From Anisakis pegreffii (taxonomy: Eukaryota; Nematoda; Chromadorea; Rhabditida; Anisakidae): a stretch of 64,000 nt of DNA. Below, one piece after another: positions 25,091-37,500 of this stretch. The stretch lies in assembly GCA_035041965.1 (NCBI GenBank), contig JAPYMA010000272.1, positions 62,001 to 126,000 on the forward strand. Reading direction: 5' to 3'. Position numbers and translations under genes: made by a program. Under the pieces are notes generated by a model, which ran no database searches, was not told where the DNA came from, and was given only the letters and a program-made list of their open reading frames with translations. Each line of letters begins with the position of its first letter. The first letter of the stretch is position 1.

Positions 25091-28000
25091 ATGCGATTCT
25101 TCACACAGTTGTTGAGCGCAATTGCCCTCTATGCAGGGCTTATTGGTAAGCGTTACGTCCCTATGAGAAAGCATTCCGTGTTACTTATCCTTTTGGTTAT
25201 GTTCACCGCGTTGACGTCTTCTCAGATAGAGTAGACCTTTTTAAGGACCGAAGGAAAGAAAATAAATGAGAAATTTCCATGCATTGTAATTGACGGATTG
25301 AGTGAGTTTTCGTATACGTTCTGCGTGAACTTCGATTGCTCATTGCCATGCAAGCACCAAGGCCGCAGTCGTGAATGCAACTACGGTAGTCGAACTGAAA
25401 TGCAAATTGATGAAAGTGATAGATGTAAAAGGAAGCATTCAAAGTACTAGATGAGCGTGCGAGCCAATGCAACTTATCAACTAATATAACCAATACAGCA
25501 TAGTCTGCTTCGTATGTTTATGTTTATCCTCAGCTTCTGCTCCCTCATTTGATCCGTAAACTCATTCAGCTGAATGCCTCGAACACATTCACCTTCAGGC
25601 GCGGTTAAAGTAAAAAGCTGTAAAAACGTACCGATTGACCTTGTGATTGTAATTGACGAATCGGGTAGTATTGGAGATAATAACTATAAGGTTGGTGTTT
25701 AATGGACAAATTGGGTAGTTTTTCGAGGTGAATCACACAATTATGCAGGAAAAATACCAGTTGACCGAAATCAAGTTGCCTTCATGATTAAATCATGAAT
25801 GGTGACTTTTTGCAACTCAAACAATTTATCGTTAGGTACTTATTCATTAAATCAATACATTCAAGCTTCAGTTGAGTAAGTTGTTAAGGGATCAACTGAA
25901 TTTTCTGAATTATCTGAAGTTGAAACCCCAAAACAACAAATTCACTTCATGAATTCCTCGCTGATGAACACCAATTGATTTTATTTCTTCATGCTGAGAG
26001 TTATGAATTCACATTAAAATGAGCACAAACGCAATTTAAAGTTGCGATCCAAAAACAATTGCTCAATAACAGCTTTCTTATTTAACAGACCGCACTGGAT
26101 GCCGTAGCTGGTCTCACGGAAAAACTTCACATTGGTACTACACAAAACGCGAGTTTCCATCTTTGGTGTATTTTGCAACTTTATTTTCTAACGTTTTTCG
26201 CACGATGTTTGCGCTGAATCTTTCGGAACATAATTATTCTGTTATCACTCTATGATTTGTTCTATCGCTCTCAGACTTCCAATGAAGTAATCTTATTGAA
26301 TGATCACATTCAACACAAAACTGAGATAATTGAAACACTGGGAAATTGTAGATGCATATAAATCTATATCGTTTGTTTGAGTTTAGGATAGCCGTGTTGG
26401 AATGGTGTTGTTCGATCAACAGGGATATGTCAATTTTGGTTTGGACAAATATACAACGAACTCAGATGTAGCATCCGAAATTCGCAAATCAGCCTACAGT
26501 GCAGGTGGAACGGACATCGCGGCTGGAATGCACACCGCTTTAACAGAAGTAACAATTTTTTAATTGCAATGTACAGGAAAAATAGAATGACTACGATGTG
26601 AACACGTGAAAACAGTATTTAAAACATAGCGCAAATCATGAACAAAGCCTAATACATGATGTTCATGATGCTAAAGGTTTTCGCGAAAGTGCCAAACCGT
26701 GATGTGAGGAAGGTGATGATTGTGATAACCGATGGGCAAGATAGCTCCGATGTTGCCGCAGAGCGTGCAATAGCCGAAAAGAATGATATCATTACATATG
26801 CAGTTGGAGTAGGCGGAGGTTTATCTTTTGAATTTTATTCAAACGGATATTTTCGTAAGCGTAAATACCGTTTCAATGCCATCTAAACATTCAAACTGTA
26901 GGAGATATATTTATCGACATGTGATAATTGATGTAATGGTTCAGTCGCTGAAATTCATTTCAGGCACCGACTCATGATAAATTGATCAAAGTAGCTGGTA
27001 ATCCAAAACGTGTCTACACCTTTGACAACTACGACGCTTTAGCTGGTGCGATCGATCAACTATGCACCGATATAGTTAGTGAGTGATTTTAACGTCTAAT
27101 TCTCAGGATATAAATGGAGTAAAAAGACCCGAACTAACACGATTCAATTGTCGCTATTGCTTCCATACATACTCATGAAGCAAGGTGCGTGAATAAAAGT
27201 TGTTCATTTTGCAGTATCGCCAGCACCAAGAGGATGCAAATGCAATACTGCTCACACGTGGCTTGACCTTATCTTCGTAATTGATTCATCAAAGGCTGTC
27301 AATAAACAAGACTTCATGGCGGTTTGTTGCATAGTCATCGCTCGGCATGTTTCTTTTCAATGCGTTCATTACACACGGAGAATGTCATTTTTCGCCTTGA
27401 ATGACACTTTGGGACGTTTCAGGTCAGAAACCTCGCTGCTGCATTCATTCAGTCAATTCCGGTCAGTCAAGAAATCGGAAAATTCTCTAGAGTTGGTATC
27501 ATCAATATGGGTGATCAGGTATTTTTGAATGTTGCTCATTCACGTATTCGCATTCGATTCTGTTCCAAAACTGTATTCAATAAGAAATCACCATTTCTGC
27601 GGTAAGCTAAGCTTTCTGCCATACTTGAGTGGTAGCCAGTAGGAGATGCGGTGCAAGCACGCTCTGATATCGGTTAACCTGTAGGCACAAGTTGTGGGAG
27701 AGTTGACATCGTACAACACAACTGATCAGGCAGCGAATGCAATGCGAAATATGCCATACCTGAACAGCAACCAAGCGAACCTTCGCGAGTAAGTTGTTAA
27801 CAATCCATTTTAATTCTTTGGTTCTAACAAATTTATGCCTATAAAACATTGTTTGTCACCTCTAAGATAGACTTTCTAAGTATCGCATTGCTAATAGATT
27901 TTCATGAAAAGGAAATCAAGATGTGTGAGGAATGTCAATGAACTTCCCTTTAATACGAAACTCAAACAGAAATATTTCAGTGCGCTGAATAAAGCAACTA

Positions 28001-30166
28001 ATATGTTGGATAGCGATCACGATCACCGTCAGAATGTTCAGAATGTTATCGTGCTCTTCTCTAGCGTTAATGAGCCTTGTAATTATCAAGGATATAGCAG
28101 ACTGTTCGTTGACATTTTGAATTTTTCAAGCCGTCAAAAATTCTTTACCGTGTCATCGTAGTCATACCATTGGGTTACGTTCTGAAGTTCAGCTGTAAGA
28201 AGGATTCTTTCCTCATGAGTGTCGATTACCAGTCTGTGGTACGATAGCGACTGGTGCAATCGTTTTTTAAGCATTAATATGATATATTGCAGTGATCAAA
28301 AGTAAAAATCGCTTTCTAGGCTTATGAAATTCGTTGATCATAATCCTTGCCGCATTGCCGCACAGCTACGTCAAAACAACAATATTATTCTAACGGTTGG
28401 TCTCAAATACGATGGTATAGAAAAATATCCAGTGCTGAACGTTGGAAGTGATTGCTACAAACTGAATTTCGATGCACAGCTCCCAGAAAACTTCGTTAAT
28501 GCTATTTGCAGAGGTGTCGTCATTTGATGAGCGTAAATTTACAGATACATCAGTAACGCAATGAACTGTTTTATTCATGCAAACAACTATAGTCAACTGA
28601 TTCCAAAGATGCAATGCATGAGACTTGAAAATTATTAATTGTTGTTGAATGTTATTCACTTACACAGTATCATTCAATTGTTACTGAAAGTGATTCAGTC
28701 TTAGTTGAAAGTTCATCTAATCCCATAGCTATTTGATATTCAATTTTTACAGCTAACTGCTATTGTCTTCCTCCCTACGTGCAATTTACTGATAAATGCA
28801 CCGAATACGGTGAATGTGTTTATCAACAAGATCAACCGCTCGACTTCTTCACTGCTGAACTAACTTGCCAGAATTACAACGCAACGATGATTGATGTGCT
28901 CAGCGCCGAGAAAGATCTCTTCATCAGAAGTAACTCTTTCGGCATCGAGTTCGATTCTGCAACTAACTTTTCATATGAGCATCACATTACAAAGATCCTT
29001 TAATTATTTTAAGAATGAAGAATTTATACAATGAGAATTCATATCAGTGCAGAAGTGTGTCAAATGAATTTTGAAAACGAAAGGGCGAAGGAATATGAAA
29101 TGAAACGGTGTGACGACTAGGTAATTTGAGACCGCGTATAGTTAAAATTTGTTTGTGAGTAACAATACGGAATGTTCAATAACATTGATTACGATTCAGA
29201 CATGCAAGGGAGCCGTTACAGTCCTTATTGGATAGGAGCACAATATTCCAACAACCAATACAAATGGACAACTGGAATCGAGGTGATTTCAACGGATCAC
29301 TTCTTTTTTGAGTGGCCCATTACTGCTAAAGCTGCGTTGAAAAATGGCACTCAGTAGTTGTCTAGATGCCAGATGAATTTCGAAAATGATAACGGCGGTG
29401 ATAAATTTCATTTCAATAGTCTGCTGATGAAATATAGTACGATCATCATCATTTTCGAAATCATCAGGCATCCAGATAGTTACTCAATTGCAAACTAGAA
29501 CGAATCCAATCGGCGCGGTGAACACGCTCGAAATAGGCCATGTTTCACAGGTGAAAGCCTCACACATCTCGAAGATGTAGATCACTCATTGGTATTGAAA
29601 TCATATCATCCTAACGAACAAATAATTCATAATATTTGCAATATTTGATTGGTATCTGTTTGCTCGTTTGCAGTTGGATACTGATGGCTATAAGAATTGG
29701 GCATCTGGCGAACCAGATATCAAGAAAGGTGAATGCGTTTACGAGAACATCAACAGTAATCAGAGCGGCTGGTATTCGGACAGATGCGATTATTTCATGC
29801 CTACTCATTACTTCGTCTGCCAAAAGAAATCATGTATGCTTTTGTGTACACGCAATCCTGTGCGAATATATAGCTATGATGTCACACAATTCCCTTAAGC
29901 AGTAATGAGCTATCTCTTAATACAGTAATACTGCAATAAATTAAAGTTAATCTCTTATTGATTATTATGGTCATTGAATATCACTTGTTATTCGTAATAT
30001 TATTGTTTCATTACACTTTCATTTTAACACATGAAAATGGTAATCGAATAGCACTCTTCCGTCAAACCTTATATTATTGAATTCATTACTGACCGCTAAT
30101 TTTAAATGGGGTGGAATTTTTTTTTCAGGCGACGCAGAGAATTACTGTGACTTCGACGAAATATAA
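25091..30166 (+). CDS. Secreted protein with two VWA domains and a C-type lectin domain
   Basis: Exon 1 (25091-25145) encodes a clean signal peptide starting MRFFTQLL. Further exons: 25599-25690, 26089-26148, 26387-26548, 26677-about 26808, 26964-27078, 27215-27321, 27423-27518, 27685-27788, 27981-28103, 28320-28513, 28753-28929, 29200-29282, 29674-29833, 30129-30166 (stop). VWA-1 has an intact metal site: DESGS, GGTD and TDGQD. VWA-2 starts FVIDSSKA, so the last MIDAS Ser is Ala and no later TDG is seen; metal binding is probably lost. The lectin domain shows WIGAQ, WASGEP and a final YFVC. Its usual EPN and WND calcium motifs read GEPD and YSD, so sugar binding may be atypical. VWA plus lectin proteins are a nematode CLEC class, secreted and often linked to gut or immune functions. 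Anomalies: a likely first helix (GDFLQLKQFI, 25800-25830) has no AG acceptor, and the 26148 donor is GC. Confidence 0.8.
25803..25830 (+). other. Orphan VWA exon-like segment lacking an acceptor
   Basis: The reading DFLQLKQFI followed by a GTTAGG donor is what a VWA domain needs between the MIDAS strand (ends 25690) and the next exon (26089), and its phase fits both. However, no AG lies between the in-frame stop upstream and this segment, and all three frames stop within about 20 bp upstream. Possible causes are a lost acceptor, a sequence error or an unusual splice. Confidence 0.4.
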
Positions 30167-30814
30167 ACTGAACTGTTATCAAGAACGATTGATTGATATT
30201 TTCATATGATTCCTGAAGATAAACTCAACATCGGATTCATTCATTTCAGATGAATTTTTAAGTTCTCACAAAATTTCTAAAATATTTGGAAGTGAGGAAT
30301 TGAATTAATTTTGTGTCAATGACTTTCACTGACATTTATGAAAGAAGGCTTCTATTGAACCAAATGTGAATGATTCCGATGCTTTTAAAATCCTTTGAAT
30401 GAATAACTGAACAGCTCCAACAATTGTGTGAAATTTTCAGCAGTTTACATGAGAAATAAACTTTTCATCCTGTTTCATTTATTGTCACTTGTTGCACAGA
30501 AACCCTTTTCTTCACTTCCGGACATTGCTACTCGGATACTCACAATCAGCTGAACTGATCGTACTCTGTATGAATTCTAATATTACCCACTGTTCAAAAT
30601 TTTCTGCACATCAACGTTTATGTGATCCCGAAGACCTCTTTAAACATCTTAGCATACCTTTTGCTCGTACCTTATCAGGGTTATACTTCAGTTAGATGTT
30701 CTAACTTACAGATCTAAATTACAGATCACTGAGCATGCCTTAAAGGGATACATACGTAACTCCGAACTTCACAAGTCATGAATATGTGAATTTGCAATAA
30801 CACAAAACCTACCT

Positions 30815-31175
30815 CTTGCCGCGATTAGACGCACTCTTTATTGCATCGACTATTTTAGCATATTTCGTGGGATGCTTCTTTTGAAAATGATTTTTCACAT
30901 TGAACATGCTGCTTTTATGACAACTTATTTCATGGCATACACTCCTTGCACTCTACTACATATTTGTCCTTTTCCTCCCTCTTGAAAATCACATACTCAG
31001 TCAAACTTTTCGAAGGGCCAGGTGTTGACTCCACATTGACTCCTTGCACGTCATTATCGCTTTTCATCATCTTGCTGTAAAAACGACATATCACCGTTGT
31101 CATCCCCAGAAACACAACAGCAAAAGCGTTGGGAGAAAGATCGGAAAGTGCAATTATCATCGGAAAGCAATCCAC
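30815..31175 (-). pseudogene. BED-type zinc-finger fragment, probably from a hAT-like transposase
   Basis: One frame reads ...SLTEYVIFKREEKDKYVVECKEC, giving the aromatic start and CxxC of a BED finger. After stop codons and a frameshift, another frame reads FNVKNHFQKKHPTKYA, the matching HxxxxH half and the usual following residues. BED fingers are typical of hAT transposases and proteins derived from them. The break inside the finger and the lack of a following catalytic domain mark it as a dead fragment. Confidence 0.55.
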
Positions 31176-31540
31176 TCATTTGGATCTCTACCTCGATTGG
31201 CATGCGTGACAACGCCCAACTGGTTCCATAACGATCAACACGATCTAAAAAGAAAACGGAAAAAAGCTTGGATGAAAAAATGAAAACGAAGAAAAATTCC
31301 TCGCAGCACCACTGAAATCAATAAGAGTCACATAATGTTATGATTTGAAAAGAGATGATAGGGGAGCATTAAAAGAAAATATGCGAACTACGATTGAATG
31401 TTTAACTTCGAATCGCCCGCAGGAGCTCAGTAGATCGAATTCAGTGGAGCGTTGCAGCACAAATATGTACTTAGACATCGCAATTTAGATATCTTAATGA
31501 TTACGCATCTCAGTGACTATACATTCACTTGTAAATAAAC

Positions 31541-31706
31541 TGATAGCGGAAGATGGCGGAATATAGCGGAGGTTGCCCGCTATCGAACAGCGATAGCGCC
31601 GTTCCCGCTATCGCTATTCCGCTATTCACTCGAACTTCCGATATCGCTATTCCGCTATTCCGCTATTCGCTATTAGCGGACTAGCGGAATAGCGCGCTAT
31701 TGCCCA
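31541..31706. mobile_element. Cluster of CCGCTAT/ATAGCGG motifs, hAT-like subterminal repeat region
   Basis: Within 166 bp the heptamer CCGCTAT or its complement ATAGCGG occurs about ten times in both orientations, some as palindromes (GCTATTAGCGGACTAGCGGAATAGC). hAT elements carry short subterminal motifs recognised by the transposase BED finger, and a broken BED finger lies about 370 bp away. The element borders and target-site duplication were not found. Confidence 0.45.
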
Positions 31707-33989
31707 ACACTGGTTAGAACATAGAAATTAGTCGAAAGGGAAGACTCAGCTACTCAATGCTGAGTGTGCAATCAGTAAGTGCAATTCTACCATTCTATTT
31801 TCTGTTCTGCTGTTCCTTTAAGACTATTTTTATGTGCAGCGAGCCTGTGGCAACTTCATAGCGTTAGTAAACAATTTTGTTTTTGTGGGACATTTTGATA
31901 GTGAAGTTTGATAACCAATTTAATTTGGTCGATGCAGTCGCGGACTGTGAAGAAGTGTTCTGCTGAAGGATGGATACAAATAGAATTTTTATTTGTTTCC
32001 TTCCTAAAACACAAGACGTCAGTTTCTGAAAATGATAAATCATGCGAGTTTCATATTCGTCACCATAAGAAATAGCGTCATCTGAAAACGCGCATTGCTC
32101 TAGATTAGTGATGATTCTGTTCGATACTTTCGGCAAAGTGCTCTGTTATGCTCTGTCAAGTCCTTAAGGACTTGAGAAATTTAGTTGTTCCTTAAGGACA
32201 TTCAGAAATTTAGTTGTTCTGTTTCGTTCTATTCTTACGTGAACTTATTCCCCATGTAAGAGGCTAAGTAGTCATGGAGTGCAACTTGCATTGAACGTTA
32301 TAACGCATCTTCTTTGGAAAAAAGCAAGAATTTGATCCAAATAAAAGGTATACTGTCATATTGAGTGATTTGATGAATACAGATGGAGCAGTATGAATTT
32401 AAGCCGTGATGGGTGAAAGGAATGAAATTTGAAATGGTGGTGTAGGTGAGTGAACTGATGGACGTGGTTAACTGACGTCGAACAGATTGCTCGCAGAGAT
32501 CGTGTTTCGTTGGCGCTTCAGCTGAATTGTTTTCGTGTGTTTCATTTTTCACAGCGTTCAGATGGACACTGATCGAATTTTGTTTGTGATTTCAACGGGT
32601 TTTCCATAGATCATTCATCTTATGGATTCATATTCTGAATGCAAATTTTCCGATGGATGAGGTGGTTTCACAATTATTTATTTATTTTCAATTCATCTAT
32701 GATTTTAGCTGTATAATGCTTTGATTTAGGAACTGACAGCTGTGTTCACGGATGACTAATTTGCTTAAATTTTCCAATACACATAAAGCCATTTATTAAC
32801 GGATAGGTCATAAACACACTCGTGTCATATGATTGCAGGTAAAACTTAATGATAAGATGCAAGTACTACGATAACAGACATCAAAATTAGTTAGTCAACC
32901 TTAGAAATGAATACAATCGGTGAATTGGAGCCCAACATATCGGTGACTTCTCATTAGCGAGCATGTTGTTAAATCAGAATCGTCTGCATTGAATCGAAAA
33001 ATTCAGAAACGAATCATCGAAAGAACCAAAAGAGGAATGAAAATGAACGGTGTCGAATGAGTTGCTCGAGATGCTGACGAGGTTGGCGCTGCAAACAATA
33101 ATTGGTTATTTTTGAGCAACTACCACATCATCGTTAGCAGTTCTTCAACGAAATTGGTCGATCCTCAGGTTGAAGTGAAGAACCAACCACGAACGGATTC
33201 TAATAGTGTCATTTACAGGATTTTTTTGCAAATTCAGACTGTGTCCATCTCAACAGAATTCCCTATTCAATTGTTTCGTGGTTTCAACGCTGGAACCTCT
33301 CGTAGATCTATGACGTATTGAAGGGATTGCATTCTTTAATGTAGGTTTCATATCTATTATTTTAATGGAATCAACATGGAAAGAGATTTATAAAGATATG
33401 AACAGTCCACATTCTTTTCAAAATGAACAATAATTTCATAAACCGAAAGTTTGATGATTTTTAGAAACTTACGGCTGATCGACGATTTTTTGGGTGAAAA
33501 CCGTCGACCAGTCATGACTGTTACCCCTTAGACAAATCTCATTACTGATTATGAATTGATGCAGTAATGAGGGAGTTTCTTGTTGTTGTAATCAATTTCT
33601 CTTTAATGAATGCATTCACCGACTACTCTGGTGTATGTGTTAGTTTGGAGTGAAATTGCTGCAAAATGTTGACTTAGAAATGGACTGTTGCTCGGAAGTA
33701 TGTGTGGTGTTAATATAACAGGAATCAGATGAAGTTTCAAAACTGCTGATGTGAGGGCTAATCCGTTGTATCTGCGATCGATTCGTCACGTTGATAGGTG
33801 AGTTTAGTCATGGTTTATTTGATAAGATGAATTTGTTTGCTTTAAAATGAAGTTCCTTTTTCTGACAACAATTGATGAACCGAACCGATGGAGAACCGTT
33901 TTCCAGCTGATGATCATCGTTATAGTCCTTTGGTGCATTTTATTTGTCGTTTGTTTCAATTAGAAATTAGTTGCTACAAGTGCTTTGCG

Positions 33990-34560
33990 GGGATCGTGGA
34001 ATTTCAGGAACTCTGTTCCCTAGCCGACCGCGTTTTCGCGGTCCCCGACTTTGCCATCTCCAACTTTTGCAGAATTCTCTGGATCCGTATTCTCCGAAAA
34101 CTTTCAGGGAATTCCCCGAGTTTTCCCCGAAAACTGACGCAGTCAGATCAAGGCATAAAAAACGCAATTTCGAAGCGATTTCAACAGCAATATTCGCACC
34201 ATTTTTTGCGCTACTAAGGCACTCCGTGTGCGGAGTATGCGGATTATCCGATTCGACTGTTCGAGATGTTATGGTTGCGCTATGTATGTTTGTTGCTGCT
34301 GTCTGCTATGGTTGGAAGAATGATTGCGCAGCAACGGCTCTACTGGGAAAAAAGTCCTGCTAACTCCCTTCACAAGTTTTGTTTCCGAGAAAAATTCGGA
34401 AACAGAAACAAGATCGAGTTCTTCCTTTTCATCTCCGACTACGAAATTTTGTACCAGTCCTTCCCCATCGCCGACTTTTTCAGTTTACGCAAGAGACTGC
34501 TTGCTACAGATAACGTCATCGATCTCAGAGGATTGATAATTGGGTCAAAAATTCGAGCGA
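33990..34560. repeat. GC-richer segment present only in the left copy
   Basis: A CCGCGTTTTCGCGG hairpin, repeated CTCCGA/TTCCGAAAA words and GAATTCCCCGAGTTTTCCCC contrast with the AT-rich surroundings. I find no counterpart downstream of the right S28 gene. Plus-strand ORFs of 100-130 codons here have no domain and are likely by-products of the GC content. It is probably an inserted repeat. Confidence 0.4.
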
Positions 34561-34562
34561 AG

Positions 34563-37500
34563 TCATGAAAACTCACCTAGCCATTCACCGATCTTTTTTT
34601 CGATGAGCGCTCTCGTAGGTGCCAAGTCTGGAGCATCTTCTTTTCGTGGTGGGTACATGTCTGCACAGTGCGCAGTGCCTATAAACACGCGAACGTCAAC
34701 GGAACATTCGGTTTCTATTTCAGTGGTTCCTATGAAGAAGTAGAGAATAACATCATGTACTAGACGTCATCGAATGTGTATATCTACTCCAATTCCGTAG
34801 TTTTTTTTGCAGTTTACTGAGCAACACCTCACAGTCATCCAGTAGATTTCAATAGTAGCTTTCAGAAGTAAAACAAGTGAATTCGAGACTGCTTTCGAAA
34901 TCTCTATTCACGTTCTCAGCTTGTCCGGAAAAAAGTGTAAATCTACCTTTGCTACGCAAAATTTGAACAAAGCGAACTCGTTCGTTTGAAAATTTGTCTA
35001 ATTTTCTAGACAGGGTTTTTTTTTGGATAAATATCTAACAAATAGCATGGAGTGTTGATGAAGTTGACACGAAATATCACATTTAATTCAGCTGATACGC
35101 GCAAGCTAAAATGAAACGGAAATGACGTATCATTTCTAACTTTGTCGCGAATAATCTTATTGACGACAATCCTCGTTGCGGCGTTGATGTCTCATGTTTT
35201 TTATAATGTCTGTATCACATCATGCTTTGGCTCATGCATTAGCCAATGTCATTATTGCTGAGGACATTAATACGGAGCATTACTGCGAAAGATGCGGATG
35301 AAGATTGTACTCCTACTTCAGTACCCCAATCATCAATTACTCGCGATCCCCACTCCGTCTTCAGCGCAAACATAAACTGCATCCAAGAGTTCCATGATAC
35401 ACCTACCGTTCATAAGAACCGTCGTGACACTTCCGGTGCCATCGTATTTGCTAAGTGCATGCCACGGGTCAATATTACCGTTTGTGAAAAGAACATTCGT
35501 GCCCTGAATTTGGTTACTGATTGTGAGCAGTGGATAAGTTCATTGGAAAGCGTATAAATGAAAGTAAGATACTGTCGGCGATGTCGTCAATGAAATTAAA
35601 GTGAATCTTAATGAATCTTCGGAGACTTTGAAAGTTTAGAAGCTTTGGTGAATGTTAGAAAATAAAAACCATCAACGTTAAATGTTTGTCATGTTCCCTC
35701 ACATTGACGATAAAGTGAAAAATGACGCCGACAGCAAGAAGAATCGAGACAGATATTAGTATCTGCGTTCCAGAGTTTTTGCCCGAAATTGAAATATCAG
35801 GTGTGACTAACGTACATGATAATATTCAACACCACCATAATAGTTGTGTGATTTTTCGTTGGCTTCGTAAACGAATTTTGGTGTAAACGTTGGTCCAAAA
35901 GCATCCCGGCATGTGTCAATGAAGAAACTGCAGAATAGTTAAGATCTCTTGGTTGTTATGATATTCAATTTTTGCCGGCCTAGAAGAGGGTGGAGAAACA
36001 AATCATGCTCAAAGAGTCCAAAAACTCGTCAATCATCCGGTTGATAATCGTCTTATGTATGCAGTCGTGCAACGAGGTGAATGACCATGTAAAACACGTA
36101 AAAAATAAGTGCAGAACGATGGCATGTAAAATATCAACCGATATTCGAATGAATACTTCATGCTCAATTAACGCGCAACAGTTCAATCTTGATTGGCTGC
36201 ACTTGTTGACGGTCCTAATCATATAGCCACTATTCAGGATTAACATGAAACTGACCCTTTTAGAAACAGCATCTAGAGTTGTACAGAAGTCTCGTGAAAT
36301 AACAATACTGGGATGGGTAGTGATGCCATGGAGCACAGAAGAAAGGGGTCTGTGGAAAACCTATTTGACTGCCTGATCAGATATCAGCGATTATTACCGC
36401 ACAAATTTTCATAAGATGAATCGTGGTAACTTTTCAAGTGTTTATCACACCTTCCTCATCAATGGGCTCAATTGAAGAGTAGGTACGTACACCTGTCGGG
36501 ATTGCACAGCATACAAGCGCAGTCAATCTACTTCAGTTCACGGAGTTCATCCTTTTACGACGTTTGAAAACGATTCTGTACACAGCTTTTTATGCTTTCT
36601 CAAGTAATGTCCCTTATCGCGAGCGGCGAGGTATACACACCTTCCTGTTGAGCATTTAGAATTCAAATGGACTTTAAGAAAAGGTTATCTTCCTTTGCTA
36701 TGAATATCAATACTAGCAATTTGATTCCCGAAAACGCACTTCACAGGCGTCGGAGCACCGAACATGTTTTTGCCGATATCAGTTGACTGGAAAAATCCAA
36801 ACTCATTGCATGTTTGATATGTCCAACTGCGACTTGCGGCTGAAAAACATGCAATAAGGACAAAATATCATCGACTTAGCCTCACTTCCATGGAAGCGGC
36901 GCATCATATGTTAATGTCAGAAACGTAAATGGAATGAATGAGATGTTATAACCGTAAAATGTAAGATGCATCATCATTTAAAGCAAGGTTTACAAACATT
37001 TCTCTCGCCCACACCCCTTAAAAACATTAAAACGTTCTCACATCTCTCACAATATCCATTCTTTATCTCTCATCCACTTTCAAGGATTGCAGCGCGCCCT
37101 TTAAGGTGAGAGTATAAAGGAATTCAAATTTATGCTATGATTCAATTCAATTTATCACGCATAACTGTTTTGCTACACTAGATAACAGAGTCGTTGCAAT
37201 AGAATCTAACATACACATTGCCGTGATATCCTTCAAGTAATCAACATAATTTTGATAGCGATTATCAGTGTAGTTGAAGTAACCATCCCAAAACGTCGCT
37301 ATATACGCATTAACATCAGCCACATTTTCAATTGGAGTTTTCGCATTGTTCACCATATACTTACAAACGTCATTTATTCCTCCACCAATCGCATGCTTTC
37401 CCTTAAACGGAGCAGTTAAATTCCCAATAAGTATTTCATATATTTAAAGCCATTCACTCTAATACCGATTGGTGAGATGTGAAGCAAATCACATTATATG

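Larger units (their letters stand above)
30167..34562. other. Convergent intergenic region with transposon remnants and duplicated DNA
   Basis: Lies between the 3' ends of the VWA/lectin gene (plus) and the first S28 gene (minus). It holds a BED-finger remnant, a CCGCTAT motif cluster, TTCTG-type words and a palindrome GTCCTTAAGGAC near 32160. From about 32820 on it holds sequence duplicated at 49.7-52 kb. No intact gene is visible. Confidence 0.5.

Noticed and set aside
33971..34363. 130-codon plus-strand ORF
   Set aside because: It sits in a GC-rich repeat segment, overlaps other ORFs, shows no domain and is absent from the other duplicate.
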